DNA from: Rhodocyclaceae bacterium
GTDB lineage: Bacteria > Pseudomonadota > Gammaproteobacteria > Burkholderiales > Rhodocyclaceae
DNA length: 64,000 bases
Direction of reading: 5' to 3'
Assembly (NCBI GenBank): GCA_016702335.1
Contig: JADJEF010000003.1
Location: 372,001 to 436,000 of the forward strand
Shown piece after piece: positions 17,616-26,976 of this stretch. Position 1 is the stretch's first letter. Each line of letters begins with the position of its first letter. The translations under genes and the position numbers were made by a program. The notes beneath the pieces are model-generated. The model was given only the letters and a program-made list of their open reading frames with translations, was not told where the DNA came from and did no database searches.

Positions 17616-18616
17616 AAAATCAAACAGTTGGTACGGTCCGTCGGTGTGCAGTAGGTGCTGTCTTAGCGGCCGCCGGCATTCTGTCTAGCGGACTGCTGGC
17701 CTATGCCCCTTCTGCTTTGGCATCATCGCCAGCTAAGGCCGTTGTGGCGGTGCCACTAAAACCGAACAAGGTGATCATGATCGACATTGCGCGCGCAGGG
17801 AACCGCATGGTTGCGGTCGGTGAGCGAGGCGTGGTGTTCAATTCCGATGACGATGGGGCGACCTGGACTGCGCTGCGCACGGAAACCACGCGTACCCTGA
17901 CCAGCGTGGCCTTCGCTGATGCCAAGATTGGCGTCACTGTCGGGCACGGTGGTGCGATTTTTCGAACAGAGGACGGTGGCACCACCTGGGCCGCAGTCAT
18001 AATAGACGCGATCGGCACCGACTCCCTGCTTAGCGTGACCGCGATGGGGGGGCAGGTGTTCGCTGCCGTGGGTTCCTTCGGTAAGTTTTTTGTTTCATCC
18101 GATGGCGGCCGTACCTGGGTACAAAAAACGGCTGTCGATGCGGATTTTGATCGTCACATTTTTGCCTTGATCCCCACTGGAGAGTACTGGTTTCTAGCCG
18201 GGGAGACCGGAAACATTTCTCGCACCCGGGATCAGGGTAATACGTGGGACATTCTCCCGGCCCCCTATAACGGCTCATTCTTCGGAGCTGTGCGGGCAAA
18301 AGATGGTGCGTTGCTGGCCTATGGCATGCGTGGCAACATTTGGTATTCGGGAGACGACGGCATCACTTGGCGTCAGGTGAAAACAGACACCACGATCGGT
18401 TTCAACGGTGCGCGTTTGCTAGACGATGGTACCTTGGTGTTTGTTGGCAACACCGGGATAGTGGCCGTATCGCGCGACAACGGAAAGACAGTGAAGGTGC
18501 AGCGCTCCGCCAAGGGAACAGGCTTTGGCAGTGTGGTTCAAAATTCCAAGGGTGAGTTGGTTTACGCCAGCGAAGCTGGCGTAGGGATACTGGATCGCAG
18601 CTTGTGGGCGGAATGA
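17612..18616 (+). CDS. YCF48/BNR-repeat periplasmic beta-propeller protein
   Basis: The 334-residue protein begins with a signal peptide and then shows repeated Asp-box motifs of the type SxDxGxTW: NSDDDGATWTAL, RTEDGGTTWAAV, SSDGGRTWVQK, TRDQGNTWDIL and YSGDDGITWRQV. These predict a beta-propeller related to the photosystem II stability factor Ycf48. In non-photosynthetic bacteria such proteins lie beside RND exporters and DUF1329 proteins, as here. It starts at GTG 17612, overlapping the DUF1329 stop as GTGA. Its specific partner is unknown; a periplasmic accessory role in export is inferred. Confidence 0.85.
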   Translation: MKNQTVGTVRRCAVGAVLAAAGILSSGLLAYAPSALASSPAKAVVAVPLKPNKVIMIDIARAGNRMVAVGERGVVFNSDDDGATWTALRTETTRTLTSVAFADAKIGVTVGHGGAIFRTEDGGTTWAAVIIDAIGTDSLLSVTAMGGQVFAAVGSFGKFFVSSDGGRTWVQKTAVDADFDRHIFALIPTGEYWFLAGETGNISRTRDQGNTWDILPAPYNGSFFGAVRAKDGALLAYGMRGNIWYSGDDGITWRQVKTDTTIGFNGARLLDDGTLVFVGNTGIVAVSRDNGKTVKVQRSAKGTGFGSVVQNSKGELVYASEAGVGILDRSLWAE

Positions 18617-18692
18617 AATAGCCGACTGTTAAGCGAATAAATCCAAGAATATTTCCAGGCCTAACAAAAATACTGGCGAGGAGCACGAGAAA

Positions 18693-21086
18693 ATGACAAA
18701 GCAAAGTACGACACCCGGCAGCGATGAAGCCGAGTTTTCCGAGAATAAGTTTGATCAAAACTGGGTTGGAAAGATCGCGTATGTGATCTTTCGTTACCGT
18801 AAGCCTTGGTTGATTCTCTTCCTTCTGATCACGATAGTTTTGGCAGGTATGGCGAGTCAATTGCGTGTTCAGGCGGCCTTCAACAAGATGATTCCGTTGA
18901 AGCACCCCTACATGCAGACGTTCCTTGATTACGCCCAGACGTTCGGCGGCGCGAACAAGATTATCGTGGCGGTAAAGAATCGCAATGGAGACATCTATAC
19001 CAAGGAATATATGGATACCCTCCGCGCCGTCCACGAGGAGGTTTTCTACATCAACGGGATCGAGCGCAGTTCGGTAATGTCCTTGTTCGCCTCGAATGCC
19101 CGCTATACAGAGGTGGTTGAGGACGGGTTTACCGGGGACGTGATTATCTCTGCGGACTTTGCAGGAACACCCGAGCAACTTGAGAAAGTTCGTGCCAATG
19201 TGCTGAAATCAGAGTACGTCGGCCGTATCGTATCCCGTGATATGGGCGCTGCCATGGTCGCGGCGGTGTTGCAAGACAACGATCCCGAAACTGGCAAACG
19301 CCTCGACCTGCAAGAGGTCGCCAAAAAATTCGAGGATCTGCGGACCAAGTATGAAAACGACAAAGTCTCTCTGCACATCATCGGCTTCGCCAAGTCGGTC
19401 GGAGATATCGCCCAGGGTGCTGCGGGCGTTCTGGTGTTCTTCGCAGTGGCGTTTGTGATTACCACGGTTCTGCTCTATTGGTATTCCGGGTCTGGAAAGC
19501 TGACGGCGGTCGCAATTCTCTGCGCGGTAGCGCCGGTTATCTGGTTGCTCGGTTTGTTGCCGATATTTGGCTTGGGTCTGGATCCGATGTCGATTCTCGT
19601 CCCCTTCCTCATATTTTCAATTGGCGTGTCGCACGCTGTGCAGATGACCAGCGCCTGGAAACTGGAGACGATTGCCGGAAATGACGGCCTGACTGCGTCG
19701 ACAAACTGCTTTCAGAAACTATTCATCCCAGGTGCGATGGCGCTGCTCGCCAATGCGCTGGGCTTTATGGTGATTGGCTTTGTTGAGATCGAGATGGTGC
19801 ACGAGTTAGCACTGACGGCGACTATCGGTGTGTCAGTGATGATCATCACGAACAAGATGCTGCTGCCAATCGTGATGTCTTACCTGAAGTTTAATGACCC
19901 GGCAAAAGAGCTCAAGGGGCGCGAAACGTCGGGTGACTGGCTTTGGGAAAAGCTTGGATTTCTCGCCGAGAAGAAAGCTGGTTCAGTCGCTATAGGTATT
20001 GCGCTGATTCTTTTGGCGGGCGGCATCTACAAGGCGCGTGACCTCGCTATTGGCGACTTGGGCAGAGGTGTCCCTGAATTGCGCCCGGATTCACGCTACA
20101 ACCAGGACGTGGACGTGATCACCAGGGAGTTTGCTCTTGGTGTCGATCTGCTACAAATCATTGCCGAGCATAGCAGCAAGGATTCGCCTTGCGTTCAGCG
20201 GGCTGTGATGGAGAAACTCGAGGACTTCGAGTTGGCAATTCGTCAGGTCGACGGCGTAGCGAACGTTCGCAGCATTGGCGGCTTTGTCAAATTCACCACT
20301 CAGAACTATTCTGAGACTTCGCTGAAGTGGCGCACCTTGCCTGAAGAGACCGCGCAGATCGCGCAGGGAACAAGCTTTGCTACACGCTTTGGCCCCGAGT
20401 TCATGAATTCACAGTGCTCTTCGCTCCCGATCGCAATCTATACCTCTGACCACGAAGCGACGACGATTACTCGCATCATGGATCAGATCAAGTTGTTTGC
20501 CGAGAAGAACGATACCGAGGAATTCAAGTTCCGCATGGCGTCCGGTAACGTGGGGGTTATGGCTGCCACGAATGAAGCGGTTCATGCGGCCGACAAGTGG
20601 GTGAATCTGGCCTTGTTCCTGTCGGTGTCGGTACTCTGTCTGATCGAATTCCGATCCATCATGGTAACGCTCTGCATTATTCTGCCGCTAGGTCTGGTGA
20701 CGGTATTGTGTAATGCGGTGATGGCGATAATGGGCATCGGTTTGAAAGTGAACACCTTGCCCGTGGTGGCCTTGGGCGTAGGGGTGGGGGTTGACTACGG
20801 CATCTATCTGTTCGAGCGTATGAAGCATGAGATTGCCGATACCGGATTGTCGCTCCGTGATGCCTTCGTTTCAGCACTCAAGCAGCGTGGTACAGCCTCG
20901 GTCTTCACGGCAGTGACCATGACAATTTCGGTATTGACATGGATGGGCTCGGCGCTGAAGTTCCAGCAAGATATGGGCTTGTTGCTGGCCTTCATGTTCC
21001 TGGTCAATATGTTTGGTGCGATCTTGCTGCTGCCAGCGCTTGCAGCCTTCCTGGTTGGTGAGCGGATGCGCGGTAAGGCCCACTAA
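18693..21086 (+). CDS. RND superfamily (MMPL-type) transporter
   Basis: This 797-residue inner-membrane protein has the RND duplicated plan. One membrane segment lies near residue 35-55, a large periplasmic domain follows, then a block of about five segments from about residue 245 (VLVFFAVAFVITTVLLYW). A second half has a segment near 430, another periplasmic domain and a final block from about 640 (LALFLSVSVLCLIEF). It is shorter than AcrB and resembles the HpnN/MmpL group that moves hydrophobic lipids such as hopanoids or sterols. It follows the YCF48 gene by 76 bases, and the operon ends at a strong terminator 22 bases after the stop. Confidence 0.9.
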   Translation: MTKQSTTPGSDEAEFSENKFDQNWVGKIAYVIFRYRKPWLILFLLITIVLAGMASQLRVQAAFNKMIPLKHPYMQTFLDYAQTFGGANKIIVAVKNRNGDIYTKEYMDTLRAVHEEVFYINGIERSSVMSLFASNARYTEVVEDGFTGDVIISADFAGTPEQLEKVRANVLKSEYVGRIVSRDMGAAMVAAVLQDNDPETGKRLDLQEVAKKFEDLRTKYENDKVSLHIIGFAKSVGDIAQGAAGVLVFFAVAFVITTVLLYWYSGSGKLTAVAILCAVAPVIWLLGLLPIFGLGLDPMSILVPFLIFSIGVSHAVQMTSAWKLETIAGNDGLTASTNCFQKLFIPGAMALLANALGFMVIGFVEIEMVHELALTATIGVSVMIITNKMLLPIVMSYLKFNDPAKELKGRETSGDWLWEKLGFLAEKKAGSVAIGIALILLAGGIYKARDLAIGDLGRGVPELRPDSRYNQDVDVITREFALGVDLLQIIAEHSSKDSPCVQRAVMEKLEDFELAIRQVDGVANVRSIGGFVKFTTQNYSETSLKWRTLPEETAQIAQGTSFATRFGPEFMNSQCSSLPIAIYTSDHEATTITRIMDQIKLFAEKNDTEEFKFRMASGNVGVMAATNEAVHAADKWVNLALFLSVSVLCLIEFRSIMVTLCIILPLGLVTVLCNAVMAIMGIGLKVNTLPVVALGVGVGVDYGIYLFERMKHEIADTGLSLRDAFVSALKQRGTASVFTAVTMTISVLTWMGSALKFQQDMGLLLAFMFLVNMFGAILLLPALAAFLVGERMRGKAH

Positions 21087-21108
21087 GCAGGGCTAAGGAA
21101 AAAGAAAG

Positions 21109-21134
21109 CGCCCCCGAAAGGGGGCGTTTTTTTT
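21109..21134 (+). terminator. intrinsic terminator of the DUF1329-YCF48-RND operon
   Basis: CGCCCCC and GGGGGCG form a perfect seven-base stem around a GAAA loop. Eight T follow on the + strand. Confidence 0.95.
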
Positions 21135-21150
21135 CGCGGCACGCGGACAG

Positions 21151-21181
21151 AAAAAAGCCGCCCCGCATTTCACGGGGCGGC
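21151..21181 (-). terminator. intrinsic terminator of the Ala/Pro-rich lipoprotein gene
   Basis: A nine-base perfect stem GCCGCCCCG/CGGGGCGGC (21157-21165 with 21173-21181) is followed on the minus strand by six T. It stands back to back with the operon terminator. Confidence 0.92.
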
Positions 21182-21219
21182 TCGCGCCGAGTGGCAGGGG
21201 GAACCTGCTCAGTTCGAAG

Positions 21220-21489
21220 TTACGGCTTTTTGTCTGCAGCGGGAGCAGCCGCGGGAGCAGGAGCAGCAGCAGCGGGAGCAGCAGCAGCGTCCGTCGCCAC
21301 AGCGGGAGCCGCAGCGTCGGTCGCGGCGGCGGGAGCAGCGGCTGCGGCATCAGCAGCGGGGGCCGCCGGGGCTGCGGCCGGAGCAGCAGCGGGGGCCGGG
21401 GCAGCGGCGGGAGCAGCAACCTCTTCCTGTTTGCTGCAGGCAGCGAGGGTCAGGGTGAGTAAAGCGGCAGCGATGAGCGAGCGGTTCAT
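21220..21489 (-). CDS. small Ala/Pro-rich lipoprotein
   Basis: The 89-residue product starts with a lipoprotein signal peptide and lipobox LAAC (Cys18 of MNRSLIAAALLTLTLAAC). After SKQEE the mature part is almost only Ala and Pro with sparse Asp and Thr, arranged as imperfect repeats of APAAAPA and ATDAAAPA, ending in DKKP. No fold is expected. It may act as an extended envelope tether or spacer, as with other Ala/Pro-rich lipoproteins, but no function can be assigned. It has its own terminator, which supports it being a real gene. The repeats make this stretch prone to length change. Confidence 0.75.
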   Translation of the reverse strand: MNRSLIAAALLTLTLAACSKQEEVAAPAAAPAPAAAPAAAPAAPAADAAAAAPAAATDAAAPAVATDAAAAPAAAAPAPAAAPAADKKP

Positions 21490-21756
21490 TTTGAGGCCTT
21501 TCTGTTTAGAAACGGTTTAGTTGATGTAGTGAACTTTGTGCTATGGAGCTTCAAGCGCTTTCTGAGTTCAGTCGTGATTCTAGGCTTGCCAGCGCGACGG
21601 TTTTAGGGCATGGACTCCAGTTCCATTAGCCGTCATTCCCGAGGACCTTCCGGCGAAAGGGAACCATCAGTCGATCAGGCCAGTAAGTCGATGAATAACC
21701 GCAGCGATCACCCTGAAGCCCTTGAGTTAATCCACCGATATCGCCGATGAACACAG

Positions 21757-23997
21757 ATGGAAGCAGACGCTGCGTCGGTTTTGGGCGCTCACCCGGAGTG
21801 TGGCTGCGATACAGAGCGCAACCTAATGAGCCGTCTGTGCAAATCAGTGTCATCAATGAAACAATTGCGTCCTATGGGCTCAACTGAGGAATCAATGGTC
21901 ATGGCGGTAACGCATCGCCCCCTTGCGGCGCACAGCATAACTGTTACCCCCGTGCCAACTGAACAGCCGACCGCGCAGTCGGCACCGCGTGTTGCGAATA
22001 CCCCGAAGGTGTTGAGTCTGGTAGCACCCATGACACAACTGAATACGCCCTATCCCTCGACGGCGTACCTCACCGGTTTTTTGCGTAGCGTTGGCGTTAA
22101 CGCTGTTCAGGATGATATGGCGCTGGCACTTGTTCTCCGGCTATTCAGTGTTCACGGGCTATTGGCGCTACGCGCCGCCGTCGAGATTCGTCTCGGTGAA
22201 ATAGAGAATGCACGTCGCGAGTCCGTTGAATCGCAGCGGTTACGCTATTTCGTCAGCCACTACACGCGCTATGCGGCGACCGTAACCCCGGTACTGGCGT
22301 TTTTGCAGGGTCGGGACCCAACGCTCGCTCATCGAATCGCGACACGCCGCTTTTTACCCGAGGGGCCACGCTTCTCAGCGCTTGAGACCTACATCGACCC
22401 GGATGGCGGAGATCCCCTGGCCTGGGCGTTTGGTGCTCTGGGAACGCACGACCGTGCGCGGCACTTCGCGACCCTCTATCTCAACGATCTGGCCGATGTC
22501 ATCCGCGACGCAGTTGACTCCCGGTTTGAGTTCGTACGTTACGCCGAGTCGCTGGCGCAAAGCCAGCCCAGCTTCGAGCCACTAGCCACGGCGCTGGCCG
22601 CCCCGCCCAACCTCATCGACACCCTGCTTGCGGAGTTGGCCGGCGCGGCGCTGGCACGGCACCAGCCTGACCTCGTGCTGCTTTCGGTGCCCTTTCCCGG
22701 AGCGCTCTACGGGGCTTTGCGAATCGCCCAACAGGTGCGGCGATCCGCTCCGGGAGTCACTATCGTGCTGGGCGGCGGCTACGTAAACACCGAACTGCGC
22801 GAACTCGCTGAACCCAGGCTTTTCGACTTTGTCGACTACGTCACACTCGATGCGGGTGAGCGCCCGCTCTTTGCGCTCATAGAGCACCGCTTTGGCGACC
22901 GGCCCTTGGAGCGTCTATCTCGCACCTTTTTGCGCGAGAACGGTTCCGTTCGCTATATCGATGCAGGCGAAGCGGATATTCCCTTCGCCCAGGTCGGCAC
23001 GCCGACGTGGGATGGCTTGCCCATCAACGACTACCTGTCCTTGCTCGATATGCTCAATCCGATGCATCGACTGTGGTCAGATGGCCGTTGGAACAAGCTG
23101 ACCGTCGCGCACGGATGTTATTGGAAGAAGTGCAGTTTTTGTGACACCAGTCTCGACTACATCAGTCGCTATGAGAGCCCTGCCGCCAGCATCCTCGTCG
23201 ACCGGATAGAGGCCATCATTGAAGAAACCGGGCAGACAGGTTTCCATTTTGTCGACGAAGCTGCGCCCCCTAAAGCCTTGCGCGCACTCGCGGAGGAACT
23301 GCTTAAGCGCCGGCGTACCATGTCATGGTGGGGCAACATCCGCTTTGAAAAGTCATTCACGCCTGACCTGTGTCAGCAACTCGCTGACAGTGGCTGCATC
23401 GCGATATCGGGCGGGCTGGAGGTGGCCTCTGACCGACTGCTGAACCTCATGCAAAAGGGCGTCTCGGTCGCGCAGGTGGCGCGGGTGACTCACGCCTTTT
23501 CCGAGGCAGGGGTTCTGGTTCATGCCTATCTGATGTACGGTTTTCCGACCCAGACAGTGCAGGACACGGTAGATGCGCTGGAATACGTGCGCCAGTTGTT
23601 CGCCGCCGGTTGCATTCAGTCGGGCTTCTTTCATCGCTTTTCCTGCACCGTGCATTCGCCGGTGGGCCGCGATCCGCAGAAATACGGCGTTCGTTTGCAG
23701 TCGCCGCCCCCGGGGAGCTTTGCGCGCAATGATGTGGCCTTTATCGACCCCACGGGGGTCGATCATGATGCACTGGGCAAGGCGCTTACCAAAGCGCTCT
23801 ACAACTATATGCACGGTATTGGACTGGATACCGATGTGCGCGAATGGTTTGCCGAAATCATGCCGCGCAGCCAAGGAAAACGAGGACGCTTAGATCAACG
23901 AGATAAAGGACGCGATTCCGGACAACGAAGGGGACCAGGTATCCCCCGCACGACGGTGCCGCCCTACTTTATCGAGCAGGCGCTGGCAGACGGCTGA
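21757..23997 (+). CDS. B12-binding-domain radical SAM protein
   Basis: This large protein (up to 746 residues) has an N-terminal cobalamin-binding-like region. The block LVAPMTQLNTPYPSTAYLTGFL, then VLLSVPFPGALYG and IVLGGGYVNTEL, resemble the Rossmann half of such domains. The radical SAM core follows. The iron-sulfur cysteines read CYWKKCSFC (Cys454, Cys459, Cys462 from the first start), a CX4CX2C spacing instead of the usual CX3CX2C. GGxE-type and Gly-rich SAM contacts (ISGGLEVASDRLL) are present. The start is uncertain: 21757, 21826 or a later ATG near 21901 are possible, since conserved similarity begins only near codon 85. Substrate is unknown. The 3' end overlaps the convergent gene by 29 bases. 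Confidence 0.82.
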   Translation: MEADAASVLGAHPECGCDTERNLMSRLCKSVSSMKQLRPMGSTEESMVMAVTHRPLAAHSITVTPVPTEQPTAQSAPRVANTPKVLSLVAPMTQLNTPYPSTAYLTGFLRSVGVNAVQDDMALALVLRLFSVHGLLALRAAVEIRLGEIENARRESVESQRLRYFVSHYTRYAATVTPVLAFLQGRDPTLAHRIATRRFLPEGPRFSALETYIDPDGGDPLAWAFGALGTHDRARHFATLYLNDLADVIRDAVDSRFEFVRYAESLAQSQPSFEPLATALAAPPNLIDTLLAELAGAALARHQPDLVLLSVPFPGALYGALRIAQQVRRSAPGVTIVLGGGYVNTELRELAEPRLFDFVDYVTLDAGERPLFALIEHRFGDRPLERLSRTFLRENGSVRYIDAGEADIPFAQVGTPTWDGLPINDYLSLLDMLNPMHRLWSDGRWNKLTVAHGCYWKKCSFCDTSLDYISRYESPAASILVDRIEAIIEETGQTGFHFVDEAAPPKALRALAEELLKRRRTMSWWGNIRFEKSFTPDLCQQLADSGCIAISGGLEVASDRLLNLMQKGVSVAQVARVTHAFSEAGVLVHAYLMYGFPTQTVQDTVDALEYVRQLFAAGCIQSGFFHRFSCTVHSPVGRDPQKYGVRLQSPPPGSFARNDVAFIDPTGVDHDALGKALTKALYNYMHGIGLDTDVREWFAEIMPRSQGKRGRLDQRDKGRDSGQRRGPGIPRTTVPPYFIEQALADG

Positions 23998-24556
23998 TCA
24001 CTTTGTCGAGAGTCGCCTTGACCACCTTGGGCTCTGGCGGCTCGCGTCCGTCAGCAGGCAATTCAAACTGCACGATTACATGGCCGACGGGGGCGAGGGC
24101 GTCGCAGGCGACATAGCGCTGTTCGCGTTGCTGACCCTGGTCATCTTTGCTGGGGTTGGCAAATTCGTAGCTCCCCTGCTCGCAGACGGCTGAGTCGATG
24201 CGGCTGAGCGTTGCGCCCGGGCTGGCTTTGCCATTCTTGGTGTCCAGCCACTCCGGCACACCCTTCATGTCGGCAAAACGCTCCACGGTTACGTTGGCTG
24301 AAATTCGGCCGCCTTCAATCGCTTCATAAAAAAAGCAGATATCCGCCTGAATTTCCGACGGGGCTCCCGACTGTTCTGTTTTCACGTGGAACGAGTTGCC
24401 TCGAGGCTTGCCGGTAAGGGTGAAACCGACCTCGGCGAGGTCCTTGGCATCGAGCAATTGGCAGGCGGGTGACACGGGCGAGGTGTCCGCTAGCGCCCAG
24501 CACGTGTGCAAGGCCAAGACAGCGACGGTAGCGCGAAGGAAAACTGTTTTCAACAT
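23969..24556 (-). CDS. periplasmic protein of unknown function
   Basis: The 195-residue product has a signal peptide (VFLRATVAVLALHTCWALA) and a mature part with four further cysteines, including ACQLLDAKDLAEVGF and DICFFYEA. The start of the mature part resembles DUF3558-like secreted proteins, where a CxLL...DV segment recurs, but the match is weak. It stands alone, convergent with the radical SAM gene and overlapping its 3' end by 29 bases. Copy 5 of the repeat lies 30 bases upstream of its start. Confidence 0.65.
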   Translation of the reverse strand: MLKTVFLRATVAVLALHTCWALADTSPVSPACQLLDAKDLAEVGFTLTGKPRGNSFHVKTEQSGAPSEIQADICFFYEAIEGGRISANVTVERFADMKGVPEWLDTKNGKASPGATLSRIDSAVCEQGSYEFANPSKDDQGQQREQRYVACDALAPVGHVIVQFELPADGREPPEPKVVKATLDKVISRLPAPAR

Positions 24557-24585
24557 GGTGATCCTCAGGGGAAAAGGAAAGGCTT

Positions 24586-24615
24586 CCGCAAGTCGGCGCT
24601 GGCGAGACGGCGATT
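24586..24615 (-). repeat. 30-bp dispersed repeat, copy 5
   Basis: It reads as the consensus orientation on the + strand, from CCGCAAG at 24586 to GGCGATT at 24615. It lies 18 bases after the tldD stop codon. Confidence 0.85.
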
Positions 24616-24633
24616 ACGCCGCGTTTGCGTGCA

Positions 24634-26088
24634 TTAACCCGTACCGCCGACCGTCAGGCCGTCGATGCGCAGCGTGGGTTGGCCGACGCCGACCGGTACG
24701 CTCTGGCCTTCCTTGCCACAGGTGCCCACGCCGGGGTCCAGCGCCAGATCGTTGCCTATCATCGAGACCCGGGTCATGGCTTCCGGGCCGTTGCCGATCA
24801 GCGTGGCGCCTTTCACCGGTGTGGTGATCTTGCCGTTCTCGATCAGGTAGGCTTCCGAGGTCGAAAAGACAAACTTGCCGCTGGTGATGTCCACCTGGCC
24901 GCCGCCGAAGTTGGCGGCGTACAAGCCTTTCTTGACCGAGCGAATGATTTCGTCGGGTGCATGCTTGCCGGCCAGCATCATGGTGTTGGTCATGCGCGGC
25001 AGGGGCAGGTGGGCAAACGACTCGCGGCGGCCGTTGCCGGTGGGCGCGACGCCCATCAGCCGGGCATTGAGCGTGTCTTGCAGATAGCCTACGAGAATGC
25101 CGTCCTCGATCAGTGTGGTGCGTTGGGTCGGGTTGCCTTCGTCATCAACAGTGAGCGAACCGCGCCGGTCGGCAATCGTGCCGTCATCGACCACGGTGAC
25201 GCCTTTGGACGCGACGCGCTGGCCAATGCGGCCGGCAAAGGTAGAGCTTTCCTTGCGGTTGAAGTCGCCTTCCAGACCGTGACCGACAGCCTCGTGCAGC
25301 AGAATGCCCGGCCAGCCGGAGCCCAGCACCACGGTCATTTCACCCGCGGGCGCCGGCTTGGCACCGAGGTTGACGCGCGCCTGATGCACGGCTTTTTCCG
25401 CGTAGTCCTTGAGCACGGCATCGGTGAAATAGCGGTAGTCGAAGCGGCCACCACCGCCCGACGAGCCTTGTTCGCGGCGGCCGCCTTCCTCCATGATCAC
25501 GGTGAGTGAGACGCGCACCAGAGGGCGCACGTCCGCGCCCAGTTGACCGTCGGAGCGGGCGACAAGAATGACCTCCCAGGTGCCGGCAATATGGGCCATC
25601 ACTTCCCTGACCCGCGTATCCAAGCCGCGAGCCATGGCTTCGAGGCGTTCGAGCAGGCGCACTTTTTCGGTGGCGTCGAGCGAGGCGATCGGGTCGGCGT
25701 CGCCATAGAGCCGTTTGGGGGTGCTGTTGCCGGCCAGGGCAATCTTCTGCCGCCCGCCCGCCGCGGCAATCGCGCGCGTGGTGCCTGCGGCCGCTTTCAG
25801 CGCCTTCAGGCTGATGTCGTCGGAATAGGCAAAGGCGGTTTTCTCGCCGGCAATGGCGCGCACACCGACGCCTTGCTCGATGTTGAAGCTGCCGCTCTTG
25901 ACGATGCCTTCTTCCAGGCTCCACGCCTCGGAGCGGGCGTACTGAAAGTAGAGGTCCGCATAGTCGATCTGGTGGCCGAGCAGGTGACCGAAGACGCCTT
26001 CGATCTGCCCAAGATCCAGCGCATTGCCGGCGAGCAGCAGACGGTTGGCGGTGTCGAGATGGGGGATGGGGGTAGCGAGAGTAGTCAT
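24634..26088 (-). CDS. tldD: metalloprotease TldD
   Basis: TldD with TldE forms a heterodimeric zinc metalloprotease that degrades unfolded peptides, matures microcin B17 and helps degrade the CcdA antitoxin in E. coli. The 484-residue protein carries the motif HEAVGHGLEGD near residue 264, the HExxxH zinc site. It is full length. No tldE is in the window. In betaproteobacteria tldD typically follows yhdP and a nitrilase gene, which is the order here. All three run on the minus strand and are probably one operon, with 63 bases between the nitrilase stop and the tldD start. Confidence 0.95.
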   Translation of the reverse strand: MTTLATPIPHLDTANRLLLAGNALDLGQIEGVFGHLLGHQIDYADLYFQYARSEAWSLEEGIVKSGSFNIEQGVGVRAIAGEKTAFAYSDDISLKALKAAAGTTRAIAAAGGRQKIALAGNSTPKRLYGDADPIASLDATEKVRLLERLEAMARGLDTRVREVMAHIAGTWEVILVARSDGQLGADVRPLVRVSLTVIMEEGGRREQGSSGGGGRFDYRYFTDAVLKDYAEKAVHQARVNLGAKPAPAGEMTVVLGSGWPGILLHEAVGHGLEGDFNRKESSTFAGRIGQRVASKGVTVVDDGTIADRRGSLTVDDEGNPTQRTTLIEDGILVGYLQDTLNARLMGVAPTGNGRRESFAHLPLPRMTNTMMLAGKHAPDEIIRSVKKGLYAANFGGGQVDITSGKFVFSTSEAYLIENGKITTPVKGATLIGNGPEAMTRVSMIGNDLALDPGVGTCGKEGQSVPVGVGQPTLRIDGLTVGGTG

Positions 26089-26151
26089 GGCTCAATTATG
26101 GGCGCAAATGGGGTGGGCAAAGCCGGGTTGTCAGAGGGGGATTGCAGGGTG

Positions 26152-26976
26152 TTACAGCACGCGATGCACCAGTGCCGGCAGGCTGTTGCGTACCTCGGCG
26201 ATGCGCGCAAGGTCAATGTCGCCCTGCACCACGCCTTCGCCCTTGCCGTCGCCGGGAAAGCGGGCGATGATCTCGCCCCACGGGTCGATCAGCAGGCTGT
26301 TGCCGTGGGTCAGGCGGCCGCCGGGGTGACGGCCGCCCTGCGCGGGTGCCAGAACGTAGCAGAGATTTTCGATGGCGCGGCTCTTGAGCAGCACTTCCCA
26401 GTGGGCGCGGCCGGTAGTTTCGGTGAAGGCGGCAGGCAGGATAATGAGATCGAGCCCGCCATCGCGCCCCAGCGCGCGGAACAATTCGGGAAAACGCAGG
26501 TCATAGCAGATGCCCAGGCCAACGCGCAGCACGGTGCCGTCGATGCAGGCCTCGAACGCCACCGGCTGTTGCCCGGCCTCGATGGTTTGCGCCTCGTCGT
26601 ACGACTCCTCGCCCTTGCGAAAGCCAAACAGATGAATCTTGTCGTAGCGCGCGGCTGGCCGCCCGTCCGGATCAAAGACCAGCAGACTGTTGCGCATTTT
26701 GTCGGCTTGGCGGGCGTACAGGGGCAGCGAGCCGCCGACTAGCCAAAGCCCGTAGCGACGGGCCTGTTCGGCGAGGAAGTCCTGAATCGGTCCGGTGCCC
26801 TCGCGTTCGCGCGCCGCGAGCCGTTCGCTGTCACTGGCACCGATGAGCGGAAAATACTCGGGCAAGGCCACCAGCCGGGCACCCAGGCCGGCGGCTTGGG
26901 CGATGAGTTCACTCGCACGCGTGAGGTTGGGTGCGACATCCGGCCCCGAGATCATCTGAATGGCAGCAATTTTCAT
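26152..26976 (-). CDS. carbon-nitrogen hydrolase (nitrilase superfamily, Nit1/Nit2-like)
   Basis: The 274-residue protein has the Glu-Lys-Cys catalytic triad of the nitrilase superfamily: Glu in ALPEYFPLIG, Lys in YDKIHLFGF and Cys in GICYDLRFPELF. The sequence is closest to Nit1/Nit2-like amidases, which hydrolyse deaminated glutathione or omega-amides as metabolite repair; that assignment is inferred. Its ATG overlaps the yhdP stop codon as ATGA, so it is translationally coupled to yhdP and precedes tldD. Confidence 0.9.
   Translation of the reverse strand: MKIAAIQMISGPDVAPNLTRASELIAQAAGLGARLVALPEYFPLIGASDSERLAAREREGTGPIQDFLAEQARRYGLWLVGGSLPLYARQADKMRNSLLVFDPDGRPAARYDKIHLFGFRKGEESYDEAQTIEAGQQPVAFEACIDGTVLRVGLGICYDLRFPELFRALGRDGGLDLIILPAAFTETTGRAHWEVLLKSRAIENLCYVLAPAQGGRHPGGRLTHGNSLLIDPWGEIIARFPGDGKGEGVVQGDIDLARIAEVRNSLPALVHRVL

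Noticed and set aside
21240..21420. Apparent tandem DNA repeat of GCAGC-type units
   Set aside because: It is explained by the Ala/Pro-rich lipoprotein coding sequence and has no regular spacers, so it is neither a CRISPR nor a separate repeat family.
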